From Alphaproteobacteria bacterium (lineage in GTDB: Bacteria; Pseudomonadota; Alphaproteobacteria; Ferrovibrionales; Ferrovibrionaceae): DNA of 64,000 nucleotides. The stretch is from assembly GCA_018336035.1 (NCBI GenBank), contig JAGXRD010000078.1, forward strand, positions 1 through 64,000, in the 5' to 3' direction. A program made the translations under genes and the position numbers. Numbering within the stretch: the first letter of the stretch is position 1; the number at the start of each line of letters is the position of its first letter. A model generated the notes under the pieces. It did no database searches and was not told where the DNA came from. It saw only the letters and a program-made list of their open reading frames with translations. Shown here one piece after another: positions 1-8,350 of the stretch.

Positions 1-35
1 TGACGATCCTGCCGCGCCTGATGGACGGCAACTGA
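1..35 (+). CDS. 3' end of an upstream gene (partial, ten C-terminal codons)
   Basis: One plus-strand frame is open from base 3 and ends TILPRLMDGN followed by TGA at 33-35. It lies just before a strong GC hairpin and converges on the sugar-ABC operon, which is the expected place for the tail of a gene lying outside the window. Ten residues are too few to name a family, and the open frame could be chance. Confidence 0.35.
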   Translation, partial: TILPRLMDGN

Positions 36-38
36 GGC

Positions 39-58
39 GGCGGGGCTACAGCCCCGCC
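39..58. terminator. GC-rich hairpin between convergent genes
   Basis: A perfect 8-bp stem, GGCGGGGC (39-46) with GCCCCGCC (51-58) around a TACA loop, lies 8 bases upstream (plus coordinates) of the stop of the minus-strand permease gene. It probably terminates the sugar-ABC transcript and any gene entering from the left. There is no clear T-run. Confidence 0.6.
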
Positions 59-66
59 CTTCCCCA

Positions 67-951
67 CTATTCCTTCACGGCCCCGGTCATCGCCGAGACG
101 TAATGCTCGACGAAGAAGGCATAGAGCACCACCAGCGGCAGCGAGCCGACCAGAGCGCCCGCCATCAGCGAGCCCCAGCGATAGATATCGCCATCGACGA
201 ATTCGTTCACGATGGCGACCGGGACGGTCTTGTTGGCCGCCGACTGCAGGAAGGTGAGCGCATAGATGAACTCGTTCCAGCATAGCGTGAAGCAGAAGAT
301 GAAGGCCGAGATCAGGCCGGGGATCGACAGCGGCAGTACGATGCGGGTCAGGATCTGCCAGCGCGACGCGCCATCGATCAGCGCGCATTCCTCCAGCTCG
401 AACGGGATGGTCTTGAAATAGCCCATCATCAGCCAGGTGGAGAACGGGATCAGGATGGTGGGATAGACCAGAATCAGCGCCAGCGGACTGTCGAACAACC
501 CGTACTGGAACACCACGGTGGCAAGCGGGATGAACAGGATCGACGGCGGCACCAGATAGGCCAGGAAGATCAGCCCGCCCACCGTCTGCGCACCCTTGAA
601 GCGCAGGCGCACGATGGCATAGGCGGCCAGAACGCTGGCGATGATCGACAATGCGGTAGCGCCGGCCGCCACATACATCGTGTTCCAGAGCCATTTCGGA
701 TAGTTCGATTCGAACAGCAGTTTCTTGATGTGCTGGAGCGTCGGCTCCCAGGTCCAGAACGGGCTGACCCGATCCATGTCCAGCAACTGCTCATTCGGTT
801 TCACCGAGGTCAGCGCCATCCAGTAGAACGGGAACAGCAGAATGACCAGGAAGATCAGCAGCGGGAGGTACAGCGTGATCAGCCGTTTCGGCACGGTCTC
901 GAGGTAGCTCATGCCCTCGGAATGATCGGACTTCGCTTCTGCAATCGCCAT
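67..951 (-). CDS. CUT1 sugar ABC transporter permease, MalG type
   Basis: Inner-membrane permease of a carbohydrate ABC importer, 294 aa, the usual MalG/UgpE length. About six hydrophobic segments are visible; the first starts near residue 28 after a polar N-terminus. The cytoplasmic EAA loop that docks the ATPase is present in the C-terminal third (EECALIDGASRWQI...LPLSIPG). It is the last gene of a minus-strand operon (ATPase, binding protein, MalF-type permease, this gene), 12 bp after the MalF-type gene, and is followed by a hairpin at 39-58. The substrate cannot be read from the sequence; a sugar, polyol or glycerol-phosphate is expected for the family. Confidence 0.93.
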   Translation of the reverse strand: MAIAEAKSDHSEGMSYLETVPKRLITLYLPLLIFLVILLFPFYWMALTSVKPNEQLLDMDRVSPFWTWEPTLQHIKKLLFESNYPKWLWNTMYVAAGATALSIIASVLAAYAIVRLRFKGAQTVGGLIFLAYLVPPSILFIPLATVVFQYGLFDSPLALILVYPTILIPFSTWLMMGYFKTIPFELEECALIDGASRWQILTRIVLPLSIPGLISAFIFCFTLCWNEFIYALTFLQSAANKTVPVAIVNEFVDGDIYRWGSLMAGALVGSLPLVVLYAFFVEHYVSAMTGAVKE

Positions 952-963
952 CAGGTCATATCC

Positions 964-1926
964 TCAGTCATTGTCCGAGCCCTGCTGCCACTTGCGTCGC
1001 TGCAGGCCGAACCAGGAAATCATGATCGCGCCGAGCAGGAACGGGATCATCGCCGTGGCGATGGCCGCGCCCTCGCCCAGCTGTCCGCCCAGGATGCCGC
1101 GCTGATACGACAGCGTGGCCATCAGATGGGTTGCGTTCACCGGGCCACCGCGGGTCATCGCCCAGATCAGCTGGAAATCGGTGAAGGTGAACAGCACCGA
1201 GAAAGTCATCACCACCGCAATGATCGGCGTCAGCAGCGGATAGGTGATATGGCGGAAACGTTGCCAGGGCGTGGCGCCATCCAGGGTGGCGGCTTCATAC
1301 AGCGAGGGCGACACGGTCTGCAGGCCGGCCAGCAGCGTGATCGCCACGAAAGGCACACCACGCCAGATATTGGCGAAGATGGTGGACCAGCGGGCATTCC
1401 AGGGATCGCCGAGGAAGTCGATATTCTGCGTGATCAGGCCCATCTTCTTGAGCGACCAGGAAATGATCGAGAACTGCGAGTCGTAGATCCACCAGAAGGC
1501 AATCGCCGACAGCACGGTGGGGACGATGAAAGGAATCAGCACGGCGGCGCGGATCAGCGCCTTGAACGGGATATGCTTGTCGAGCAGCAGCGCCAGATAC
1601 AGTCCCGCCGCAAATTTCACGATACTGGCGACGATGGTATAGAGCAGCGTGTTGAGCACCGAGAGCCAGAAGACAGAATCGCCCTGCAGCCATTCGTAAT
1701 TCTCGAGGCCGATGAAAACGCCGCTGCGGCCGATCTTGGTATCGGTGAATGACAGCCAGACACCGAGGCCGAGCGGATAGGCCAGGAACAGGATCAGGAT
1801 CCCGAGTGCTGGCAGCATGAACCACCAGCCGAGCCAGTTGCGGTTCGACTTGAGCTGGCTCCAGGCACTGACTTCCATCATCTGCGGAGCACGTCGCGCC
1901 GGAGTCTTCTCGGCTACATCAACCAT
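964..1926 (-). CDS. CUT1 sugar ABC transporter permease, MalF type
   Basis: Permease partner of the MalG-type protein, 320 aa. The N-terminus is cytoplasmic and is followed by a first membrane segment near residues 33-55 (WWFMLPALGILILFLAYPLG). The EAA loop reads EAATLDGATPWQRF...TYPLLTP. Together the two permeases form the heterodimeric channel. The gene lies 71 bp after the binding-protein gene, and that gap contains a perfect 10-bp hairpin (1961-1988), which often lowers permease expression relative to the binding protein. Family assignment is secure; substrate unknown. Confidence 0.93.
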   Translation of the reverse strand: MVDVAEKTPARRAPQMMEVSAWSQLKSNRNWLGWWFMLPALGILILFLAYPLGLGVWLSFTDTKIGRSGVFIGLENYEWLQGDSVFWLSVLNTLLYTIVASIVKFAAGLYLALLLDKHIPFKALIRAAVLIPFIVPTVLSAIAFWWIYDSQFSIISWSLKKMGLITQNIDFLGDPWNARWSTIFANIWRGVPFVAITLLAGLQTVSPSLYEAATLDGATPWQRFRHITYPLLTPIIAVVMTFSVLFTFTDFQLIWAMTRGGPVNATHLMATLSYQRGILGGQLGEGAAIATAMIPFLLGAIMISWFGLQRRKWQQGSDND

Positions 1927-1960
1927 GTCTGTCCCGATCCGAAATCACAGAGGTAAAGTC

Positions 1961-1988
1961 GGCCGCGGGCAGCTTCGCGCCCGCGGCC
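1961..1988 (-). promoter_or_regulatory. Intercistronic hairpin after binding-protein gene
   Basis: GGCCGCGGGC (1961-1970) and GCCCGCGGCC (1979-1988) form a perfect 10-bp stem with an 8-nt loop between the stop codon of the binding-protein gene (1998) and the start of the MalF-type permease gene (1926). Such stem-loops usually protect the upstream mRNA or partly terminate, giving more binding protein than permease. Confidence 0.65.
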
Positions 1989-1997
1989 GTGCTTTCG

Positions 1998-3302
1998 TCA
2001 GCGGTAGATGCGTTTGGCCTGGCGTTCGGCCACTGCGATCGCGCCCTTCACATCCTCGCGACCGGTCGCGTAATTGGCGAACATGTCGACGACGATGAAA
2101 TCGGCCACCGCAGCCGCCGCCTTCTCACCCAGCGAGCCGAGGCCGCCCGGAGTCAGCGTCCGCTTCGACACGTCGCGATACGGCGTGCGTTTCGGATCAG
2201 CAGTCCAGACCGGGTTCTTGTCGTAGGCGAGCAGGAAGTGCGACAGGTAGCCCTGTGCGGCTTCGACCCATGGATTATAATTTTCCGCTTCCAGCATGAA
2301 GGCCGTGAAGGCCTTGCAGGCATTCGGCGCCTTGGTGAAGTTGAAGGTCAGGATCGGGAAGGCCAGATGCAGTTCGGTCGGCTTGCCCACCGGGCCGATC
2401 GGCATATAGGCGTGATCCATATCCTCGGCGACAGCTTTGTTTTCCTTCTGCGCCGCCACGTAAACCGAGATGCCGTTCGAGGTGAGGTGCAGATCACCTG
2501 ACACGAAGATTTTGTTGTTGGACGAGTCGTTCCACGACGCGGTGCCGGGAATGAAGTTCTCGTACAGCGCCTTGACGAATTCGAGCGCCTTGGCGGTCTC
2601 CGGCGAGTTGATGATGACCTTGTCATCCTTGTCGACCAGCTGGCCGCCATGCGACCACAAGGCCCAGTGCAGCCAGGTATTGGCGTCACCCGAGGCATGG
2701 CCGAGCGCGAAGCCGGCCGGCGTGTTGTTCTTCTTCAGCGCCTTGACCAGTTCCAGGAAGCCCGCCGTATCCTTCGGGAATTCCTTGAAGCCGGCCTTCT
2801 GCATCGAGGAGATGCGGTAGTTCATCAGGCCGCCGGTGGTGGCGACCGGAATGCCGATCCACTTGCCGCCCGACTTGCCGTACATCTCGGCTGCCGGCGC
2901 CCAGCCGCCATACTTCTTGCCGAGATAATCGGCCACATCGGTCTGGTCGAGGCATTTCTGCGGGAAGAGATGCGGCAACGAATAGAGACCCCAGACCATG
3001 TCGAGGCCCTGGCCGGTATTGGCGACCACCGAAGCCTTGGGCTGGATGTCGTCGAAGGATTCGTTGACGACAGTGACTTCCACGCCGGTGGCGGCCTTGA
3101 AGGCGGCAACCATTTTCATGAATGCGGCATCTTCGGCCTCCACGAAGCGGCGCCAGCGCATCAGGTTGATCTTGGCTCCAGCTTCAGGCTTCCAGGGCGC
3201 GGTCTGCGCCCAGGCCTTGGCCCAATCGAAGAACGAGGAGCTGCTGAGAATGGCAGCGGCGGTACTGGCTTGAACGAATGTACGACGTGATAAATCTTTC
3301 AT
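1998..3302 (-). CDS. Family 1 extracellular sugar-binding protein
   Basis: Periplasmic solute-binding protein of the CUT1 importer, 434 aa. The N-terminus has a twin-arginine-like motif (SRRTFVQAST, residues 5-14) and a short hydrophobic stretch with a likely cut after AWAQT, so Tat export is plausible. The mature part has the family 1 pattern (INLMRWRRFVEAEDAAFMKMVAAF near the start, then WTADPKRTPYRDV and GGLGSLGEKAAAAVADFIV toward the end). It follows the ATPase gene by 22 bp. The ligand is not predictable by eye, but belongs to the sugar/polyol range of this family. Confidence 0.92.
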   Translation of the reverse strand: MKDLSRRTFVQASTAAAILSSSSFFDWAKAWAQTAPWKPEAGAKINLMRWRRFVEAEDAAFMKMVAAFKAATGVEVTVVNESFDDIQPKASVVANTGQGLDMVWGLYSLPHLFPQKCLDQTDVADYLGKKYGGWAPAAEMYGKSGGKWIGIPVATTGGLMNYRISSMQKAGFKEFPKDTAGFLELVKALKKNNTPAGFALGHASGDANTWLHWALWSHGGQLVDKDDKVIINSPETAKALEFVKALYENFIPGTASWNDSSNNKIFVSGDLHLTSNGISVYVAAQKENKAVAEDMDHAYMPIGPVGKPTELHLAFPILTFNFTKAPNACKAFTAFMLEAENYNPWVEAAQGYLSHFLLAYDKNPVWTADPKRTPYRDVSKRTLTPGGLGSLGEKAAAAVADFIVVDMFANYATGREDVKGAIAVAERQAKRIYR

Positions 3303-3324
3303 CGGTCTTTCCTCCGTTTGATTA

Positions 3325-4383
3325 TCAGGCGGTCAGCCTTTTTCCAGTCGACGCGTCAAACAAATGGGCAAGCTCGGGATTGGGCTTCAGCCGGATCTTG
3401 TCGCCCGGCTTGAATTTGTGGCGTTCACGAAAAACTGCGATCACATCGGCATCGCCGAGTCTTGCCGCGACCATGATTTCCGATCCCGTCGGTTCGACCA
3501 CGCGTACTTCCGCCTCGGCGCCGTCGTCGGCAAGCGTGAAATGCTCGGGCCGCACGCCATAAACGGTCGGCTGGCCGCCCTGCATGCCGCCTTTGTCAGG
3601 CAACGGAAGATGAATGCCGCTATCGGCGGCGAAGCTGCCACCATTGGTCTTGCCGCGCACGAAATTCATCGCTGGCGAGCCGATGAAGCCGGCGACGAAT
3701 ATGTTGTCGGGCCGGTCGTAGAGTTCGAGCGGCGTGCCGATCTGCTCGACGCGGCCGTCATGCATCACCACGATCTTGTCGGCCATGGTCATGGCTTCGA
3801 TCTGGTCATGCGTCACATAGATGGTGGTCGTCTTGAGCCGCTGATGCAGCTCTTTGATTTCGGTGCGCATCGCCACGCGCAGCTTGGCATCGAGATTCGA
3901 CAGCGGCTCGTCGAACAGGAAGACCTGCGGATCGCGCACGATGGCGCGGCCCATGGCGACGCGCTGGCGCTGGCCACCGGACAACTGGCGCGGGAAGCGC
4001 TGCAATAAGGGTTTCAGACCCAGGATGCTGGCCGCCTGCTGTACGCGCTGGTCGATCTCGGATTTGTCAGCGCCGCGCAGCATCAGCGAGAAGGCCATGT
4101 TGGCCTCCACCGTCATATGCGGGTAGAGCGCGTAATTCTGGAAAACCATGGCGACGTCGCGCTCTTTCGGCGGCACGTTATTGACCACGCGATCGCCAAT
4201 CGCGATTTCGCCGCCGGTGATGTTTTCCAGACCGGCGATCATCCTGAGCAGGGTGGATTTGCCGCAACCAGAAGGCCCGACCAGCACGACGAACTCGCCA
4301 TCCTGAATATCGATCGAGACGCCGTGCAGAATCTGTGTCGCGCCGAACGCCTTGCGGACGTCGCGGCAGAATACTCCCGCCAT
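3325..4383 (-). CDS. Sugar ABC transporter ATP-binding protein, UgpC/MalK type
   Basis: ATPase that drives the CUT1 importer, 352 aa. Walker A GPSGCGKST lies at residues 36-44, followed by the signature LSGGQRQRVAMGRA, Walker B VFLFDEPLSNLDA and a C-terminal OB/TOBE domain (VYGVRPEHF onward), as in MalK/UgpC. The start was set at the ATG at 4383 because GGGAGG lies just upstream and the conserved fold begins there; an in-frame upstream ATG at 4458 would add 25 residues unlike the family. First gene of the operon, so the promoter should lie in 4384-4500. Confidence 0.92.
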   Translation of the reverse strand: MAGVFCRDVRKAFGATQILHGVSIDIQDGEFVVLVGPSGCGKSTLLRMIAGLENITGGEIAIGDRVVNNVPPKERDVAMVFQNYALYPHMTVEANMAFSLMLRGADKSEIDQRVQQAASILGLKPLLQRFPRQLSGGQRQRVAMGRAIVRDPQVFLFDEPLSNLDAKLRVAMRTEIKELHQRLKTTTIYVTHDQIEAMTMADKIVVMHDGRVEQIGTPLELYDRPDNIFVAGFIGSPAMNFVRGKTNGGSFAADSGIHLPLPDKGGMQGGQPTVYGVRPEHFTLADDGAEAEVRVVEPTGSEIMVAARLGDADVIAVFRERHKFKPGDKIRLKPNPELAHLFDASTGKRLTA

Positions 4384-4814
4384 TATGCCTCCCTTTATAT
4401 CTGATATATATGTTTCAGACTTGCGGGCAGCATATAGCCGCGGTTGCAGCAGCCGCAAGCATAAGCGTCGGCCTTGGCTTACGACCTCAGTCGCAAGACG
4501 CAGTTGCAGCAGGGATCAGTATCCTCGCAGAAACTCAACTGCGCTCTAGCGCGGTCATACAGTGGTAAATGCGCATTCGCAGGTGCGATGTTGCGATGCA
4601 CCTGCGCTGCCGGTTTTGCAATGATGTGGCGTATACGGATCGTCACCGGCATATGGGGCCCAGCTCAGCCTCGCTCATTCGCCCCAATGCTCGCGGGGCC
4701 AAGAACACCTGCTGTGCCGTGACGGCCATATGAGTGAACCCTGCCGGCCGCCTTATCCGATCCGTGCGGTTGCCACGATGGGCAATTCGCAGCGCGCGCG
4801 CCGTCCCTGAACTG
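4384..4814. other. 431-bp gap between two ABC operons
   Basis: No convincing gene. The part next to 4383 should hold the promoter of the sugar operon. A weak inverted repeat TCTGA (4400-4404) and TCAGA (4415-4419) sits within AT-rich sequence and could be an operator. GTTGCAGCAG occurs twice, at 4443-4452 and 4503-4512, exactly 60 bp apart, of unknown meaning. The part near 4814 follows the end of the peptide-ABC operon. Confidence 0.5.
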
Positions 4815-5582
4815 TCAGGCGGGCAGTCCTTCCGAGGCGGCCAGCAACTGCCGGGTATACGGATGCTGCACATGGCGGGCGACCAGGTCGTCACCGCTCA
4901 GGCGTTCGACGATGGCACCCTGCTGCATGACGGCGACGCGGTCGCACAGATGCGTGATCACCGACAGATCATGACTGACGAAAACGCAGGTGACCGGACG
5001 TTCGCGCCGAATGGCCATCAGCAGATTGAGGATTTCCGCCTGCACCGAGGCATCCAGCGCGCTGGTCGGCTCATCCAGCAGCAGCACATCGGGCTCCAGC
5101 GCAATGGCGCGGGCAATCGCCACACGCTGGCGCTGACCGCCGGAAAGTTCATGCGGGTAGCGGAAGCGGAAACGCGGCCCGAGGCCGACCTGGTCCAGCA
5201 GATGCCGGATACGCTGTTCGACATCGGCAAAGCCATGCAGCACCAGGCCTTCGGCGAGGATGCGGTCTACCGTATGGCGCGGGTTGAGCGACGCGTAAGG
5301 ATCCTGGAACACCATCTGTACATGGCGGTAATAGCTGCGCGGCGGCCGTTCGCCGGGCGGTAAGACCTGCCCGGCCAGCGTGATCGCGCCGCTCCAGTTC
5401 GACAACAGGCCGGCCAGCACCCGCAGCAATGTCGACTTGCCCGAGCCAGAGCCGCCGACCAGGCCGAAGGTTTCGCGCGGCGCCACGGTCAGATCGGCCT
5501 GGCGCACAGCATGAAACCGCTGACTGCCGTGACCATGATAGACATCGACGCCACTGATGGTGATGGCCGCAGCTTTGCTCAT
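4815..5582 (-). CDS. Peptide ABC transporter ATPase, DppF type (short form)
   Basis: Second ATPase of a peptide/nickel-type ABC importer, 255 aa. Walker A GGSGSGKST is near residues 43-51, with a Q-loop QDPYASLNPRH, signature LSGGQRQRVAIARA and Walker B LLLDEPTSALDASVQ. It ends soon after the HPYTRQLL motif, so it lacks the C-terminal cysteine-containing oligopeptide domain seen in most DppF/OppF proteins and in the second peptide system of this window. The start overlaps the upstream ATPase stop by 4 bp. Last gene of the operon. Confidence 0.9.
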   Translation of the reverse strand: MSKAAAITISGVDVYHGHGSQRFHAVRQADLTVAPRETFGLVGGSGSGKSTLLRVLAGLLSNWSGAITLAGQVLPPGERPPRSYYRHVQMVFQDPYASLNPRHTVDRILAEGLVLHGFADVEQRIRHLLDQVGLGPRFRFRYPHELSGGQRQRVAIARAIALEPDVLLLDEPTSALDASVQAEILNLLMAIRRERPVTCVFVSHDLSVITHLCDRVAVMQQGAIVERLSGDDLVARHVQHPYTRQLLAASEGLPA

Positions 5583-6421
5583 GCGACCTCCCAGGCCGGA
5601 TCGCGGCTCAGGCTCGGCAGCACCTGCCCGCGCAGCGCGGGCGATGGCAGGCAGGCAATCAGCCCGCGCGTATAGGGATGCGTGGCGCGATCAAGATGCC
5701 TGGCATCCAGGCTTTCCACTACGCGGCCGCGATACATCACCAGAATCCGGTCGCAGAACCGCGCCACCATCGGCAGGTCATGGCTGATCAGGATCAGGCC
5801 GATGCCGCGGCGTGTGACCAGATCGTCGAGCAGTTTGAGCACCTGCTCGCGCACCAGCACATCCAGCGCACTGGTCGGCTCGTCGGCGATGATCAGGTCG
5901 GGGCTCGAGACCAGCATGGCGGCGATCATGGCGCGCTGCCCCATGCCGCCCGAGAGTTCATGCGGATAGGCGGCATAGACGCGCTGTGGGTCGTCAATGC
6001 CGACAGCCGCCAGAATCTCCAGCGCACGCTCGCGCTGTTCGGCGCGGCTGATCTTTTCATGCAGCTGCAGCGTTTCGGTGATCTGGTCGCCGATGCGCAT
6101 CACCGGATTGAGCGAGAATTTCGGGTCCTGCAGGATCATGCCGATCCGCTTGCCGCGCAGGCGCCGCCAGCCCGTCTTATCGAGCGACAGCATATCCTGG
6201 CCGTGCAACCGCATGCTGTTTGCCATCACCACGCCCGGCTTGGGGATCAGGCCGAGGATGGCGCGCGCCGTCATCGACTTTCCGGAACCGCTTTCGCCGA
6301 CGATGCCGACTTTCTCGCGGCCGATCTCCAGTTTGAAATCACGCACCACCGCGACCGGACCATCCTCGCCGGGGAAGCTGACGGTCAGGCCGTCGATGCT
6401 GAGCAGGGGCGCCTCAGTCAT
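5579..6421 (-). CDS. Peptide ABC transporter ATPase, DppD type (short form)
   Basis: First ATPase of the peptide importer, 280 aa from the chosen ATG at 6421, which overlaps the DppC-type gene by 8 bp; an in-frame ATG at 6454 would add 11 residues unlike the family. Walker A GESGSGKS, Q-loop QDPKFSLNPV, signature LSGGMGQRAMIAA and Walker B LIIADEPTSALDV are all present. After HPYTRGLIACLPS the protein stops within about 20 residues, so the usual cysteine cluster is missing, as in its partner. Confidence 0.9.
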   Translation of the reverse strand: MTEAPLLSIDGLTVSFPGEDGPVAVVRDFKLEIGREKVGIVGESGSGKSMTARAILGLIPKPGVVMANSMRLHGQDMLSLDKTGWRRLRGKRIGMILQDPKFSLNPVMRIGDQITETLQLHEKISRAEQRERALEILAAVGIDDPQRVYAAYPHELSGGMGQRAMIAAMLVSSPDLIIADEPTSALDVLVREQVLKLLDDLVTRRGIGLILISHDLPMVARFCDRILVMYRGRVVESLDARHLDRATHPYTRGLIACLPSPALRGQVLPSLSRDPAWEVA

Positions 6422-7307
6422 GATGCTTGGGGTCCAGCACGTCGCGCAGGCCATCGCCCAGCAGGTTGAAGCCGAGGCTGACCAGCAGGATCGCTACGCC
6501 GGGTGCGGCGGCGACCCACCAGGCATCGAAGACATGGTCGCGGCCGGTGCCGATCATGGCGCCCCATTCGGCCATCGGCGGCTGCGCGCCCAGGCCGAGG
6601 AAGCCGAGGCCTGCAGCCGTTAGGATAATGCCGGCCATGTCGAGCGTGGCGCGGATGGCAGCCGACGAGAGGCATAGCGGCAGGATCTGGCCCATCACGA
6701 TCTTGCGGCCGGACTGGCCGAGCCCGCGCGCGGCCTCGACGAAATCGGCATGACGCAGCGCCAGCGTTTCGGCGCGCGCCAGTCGCGCATAGGACGGCCA
6801 GGCGGTAATGGCGATGGCGATCACCGCATTGGTCAGGCCGGGCTTGAGCACCGAGACCAAAGCGAGTGCCAGGATCAGGCGCGGAAAGGCCATGAAGATA
6901 TCGGTGAGCCGCATCAGCAGGGTTTCCACCCAGCCGCCCATATAGCCGGCCACCATGCCGATGATCAGGCCGAAGGGCGCCGAGAAAGCGATGACCAGAA
7001 TCACGATCAGCAGGGTCGGCTGCGCGCCATAGACCAGCCGGCTGTAGATATCGCGGCCGAGCTGATCCGTGCCGAGCCAATGCGCCGAACTGGGCGGCTG
7101 CAGCCGGTCGGTCAGGATCTGCGCCATCGGATCATGTGTGGCGATCAGCGGCGCAATCAGCGCCATCACCAGCAGGGTCAGCACCAGCAACCCGCCGACC
7201 AGGGTGGACGGATTGCGCACCACGCGGCGCAAACCGATTTTGAACTGGATCAGCCGGGCCTCGCGCCGCGAGTTGGGCGTCTGCATCGTGGACTGCGCGC
7301 CGCTCAT
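6414..7307 (-). CDS. Peptide ABC transporter permease, DppC type
   Basis: Inner-membrane permease, 297 aa. The ATG at 7307 gives an ATGA overlap with the DppB-type stop; the long open frame upstream to 7781 is only a shadow of dppB. Features: a cytoplasmic N-terminus, a first membrane segment (LVGGLLVLTLLVMALIAPLI), the DppC landmark HWLGTDQLGRDIYSRLVYG, and the EAA loop VEAARGLGQSGRKIVMGQILP. It heterodimerises with the DppB-type protein. Third membrane-complex gene in a tightly overlapping operon. Confidence 0.93.
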   Translation of the reverse strand: MSGAQSTMQTPNSRREARLIQFKIGLRRVVRNPSTLVGGLLVLTLLVMALIAPLIATHDPMAQILTDRLQPPSSAHWLGTDQLGRDIYSRLVYGAQPTLLIVILVIAFSAPFGLIIGMVAGYMGGWVETLLMRLTDIFMAFPRLILALALVSVLKPGLTNAVIAIAITAWPSYARLARAETLALRHADFVEAARGLGQSGRKIVMGQILPLCLSSAAIRATLDMAGIILTAAGLGFLGLGAQPPMAEWGAMIGTGRDHVFDAWWVAAAPGVAILLVSLGFNLLGDGLRDVLDPKHHD

Positions 7308-8332
7308 CGGTTGCGAGTCCGTGGATCGAGCAGCGGATAGATCACATCGGTCAGCTTGTTCAGCAGTACGAAACAGATGCCGACCACCAGCGTGCCCCCC
7401 AGCACCGCCGGCATGTCGGCCGAGAACAGGCTCTTGGTGATATACAAACCCAGCCCGGGCCAGGCGAAGACCGTCTCGGTCAGCACCGCGCCTTCCAGCA
7501 GATGGCCGAAGGACAGCGCGATCACGGTCACCACCGGCACCAGCGCATTGGGAAAGGCATGGCGCCACAGCACGCGGGTCTCTGACGCGCCCTTGATGCG
7601 CGCCATGGTGACATATTCCTTGTTCAGTTCCTCGATCATGAAATTGCGCGTCATACGCGCGATATAGGCGAGCGAGAAATAGCCGAGCAGCAGCGCCGGC
7701 AGGATGATATGCGAAAAGGCGCTGCGGAAGGCATACCAGTCGCCGCTGCGCAGCGTATCCACCAGCATCAGGCCGCTCCACTCCTGCACGGTATAGCGAT
7801 AGGCGGTGCCGATGCGGCCCGGACCGCCGGTCCAGCCGAGCTGGGCATAGAAGATCAGCAGCGCGATCAGCCCGAGCCAGAAGACCGGCGTGGAATAGCC
7901 GAACAGCGACAGCACGCGCGCCGTATGGTCGAACCAGGTGTTGCGGCGATGCGCGGCATAGACGCCCAACGGAAGCCCCACGCAGATGCCGATGATAATG
8001 GCGAAAACCGAAAGCTCCAGCGTGGCCGGAAAGGCGCGCGCGATGTCTTCCACCACTGGCTGGCCACTCGACGAGGATTGCCCGAGATCGCCGCGCGCAA
8101 CACCTTCGATATAGCGGCCGAACTGCACCCAGAGCGGACGGTCGAGGCCCATCTCCTCACGAGCCTGGGCATAGGTCTCGGCCGAGGCCTTGTCGCCCAC
8201 CACCGCGATCACCGGGTCGATGGGCATGACCCGGCCGATGATGAAGGTGGCGAAGAGGAGCCCTGCGAGCGTGACGAGCAAAGTCGCCACGCCACGCAGG
8301 AAAATCCAGAAACCGGACACGCTCCCCTTCAT
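7304..8332 (-). CDS. Peptide ABC transporter permease, DppB type
   Basis: Inner-membrane permease, 342 aa. Membrane segment near residues 12-33, then the DppB periplasmic landmark (MPIDPVIAVVGDKAS...ARE, MGLDRPLWVQFGRYI, GDLGQSSSSGQPV), EAA loop YVTMARIKGASETRVLWRHAF, and a C-terminus LTDVIYPLLDPRTR typical of the family. It sits 18 bp after the binding-protein gene and overlaps the DppC-type gene by 4 bp, so translation is probably coupled. Confidence 0.93.
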   Translation of the reverse strand: MKGSVSGFWIFLRGVATLLVTLAGLLFATFIIGRVMPIDPVIAVVGDKASAETYAQAREEMGLDRPLWVQFGRYIEGVARGDLGQSSSSGQPVVEDIARAFPATLELSVFAIIIGICVGLPLGVYAAHRRNTWFDHTARVLSLFGYSTPVFWLGLIALLIFYAQLGWTGGPGRIGTAYRYTVQEWSGLMLVDTLRSGDWYAFRSAFSHIILPALLLGYFSLAYIARMTRNFMIEELNKEYVTMARIKGASETRVLWRHAFPNALVPVVTVIALSFGHLLEGAVLTETVFAWPGLGLYITKSLFSADMPAVLGGTLVVGICFVLLNKLTDVIYPLLDPRTRNR

Positions 8333-8350
8333 TTACTGATGGCCGTCCAC

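Noticed and set aside
730-1752. 340-codon plus-strand frame opposite the MalF-type permease
   Set aside because: Antisense shadow; the minus-strand frame carries the EAA loop and membrane helices.
4443-4512. GTTGCAGCAG repeated 60 bp apart
   Set aside because: Only two copies, no symmetry; listed under the intergenic region but not claimed as a site.
7308-7781. Long N-terminal extension of the DppC-type frame
   Set aside because: Lies entirely within dppB in another frame; the ATGA-coupled start at 7307 fits the family.
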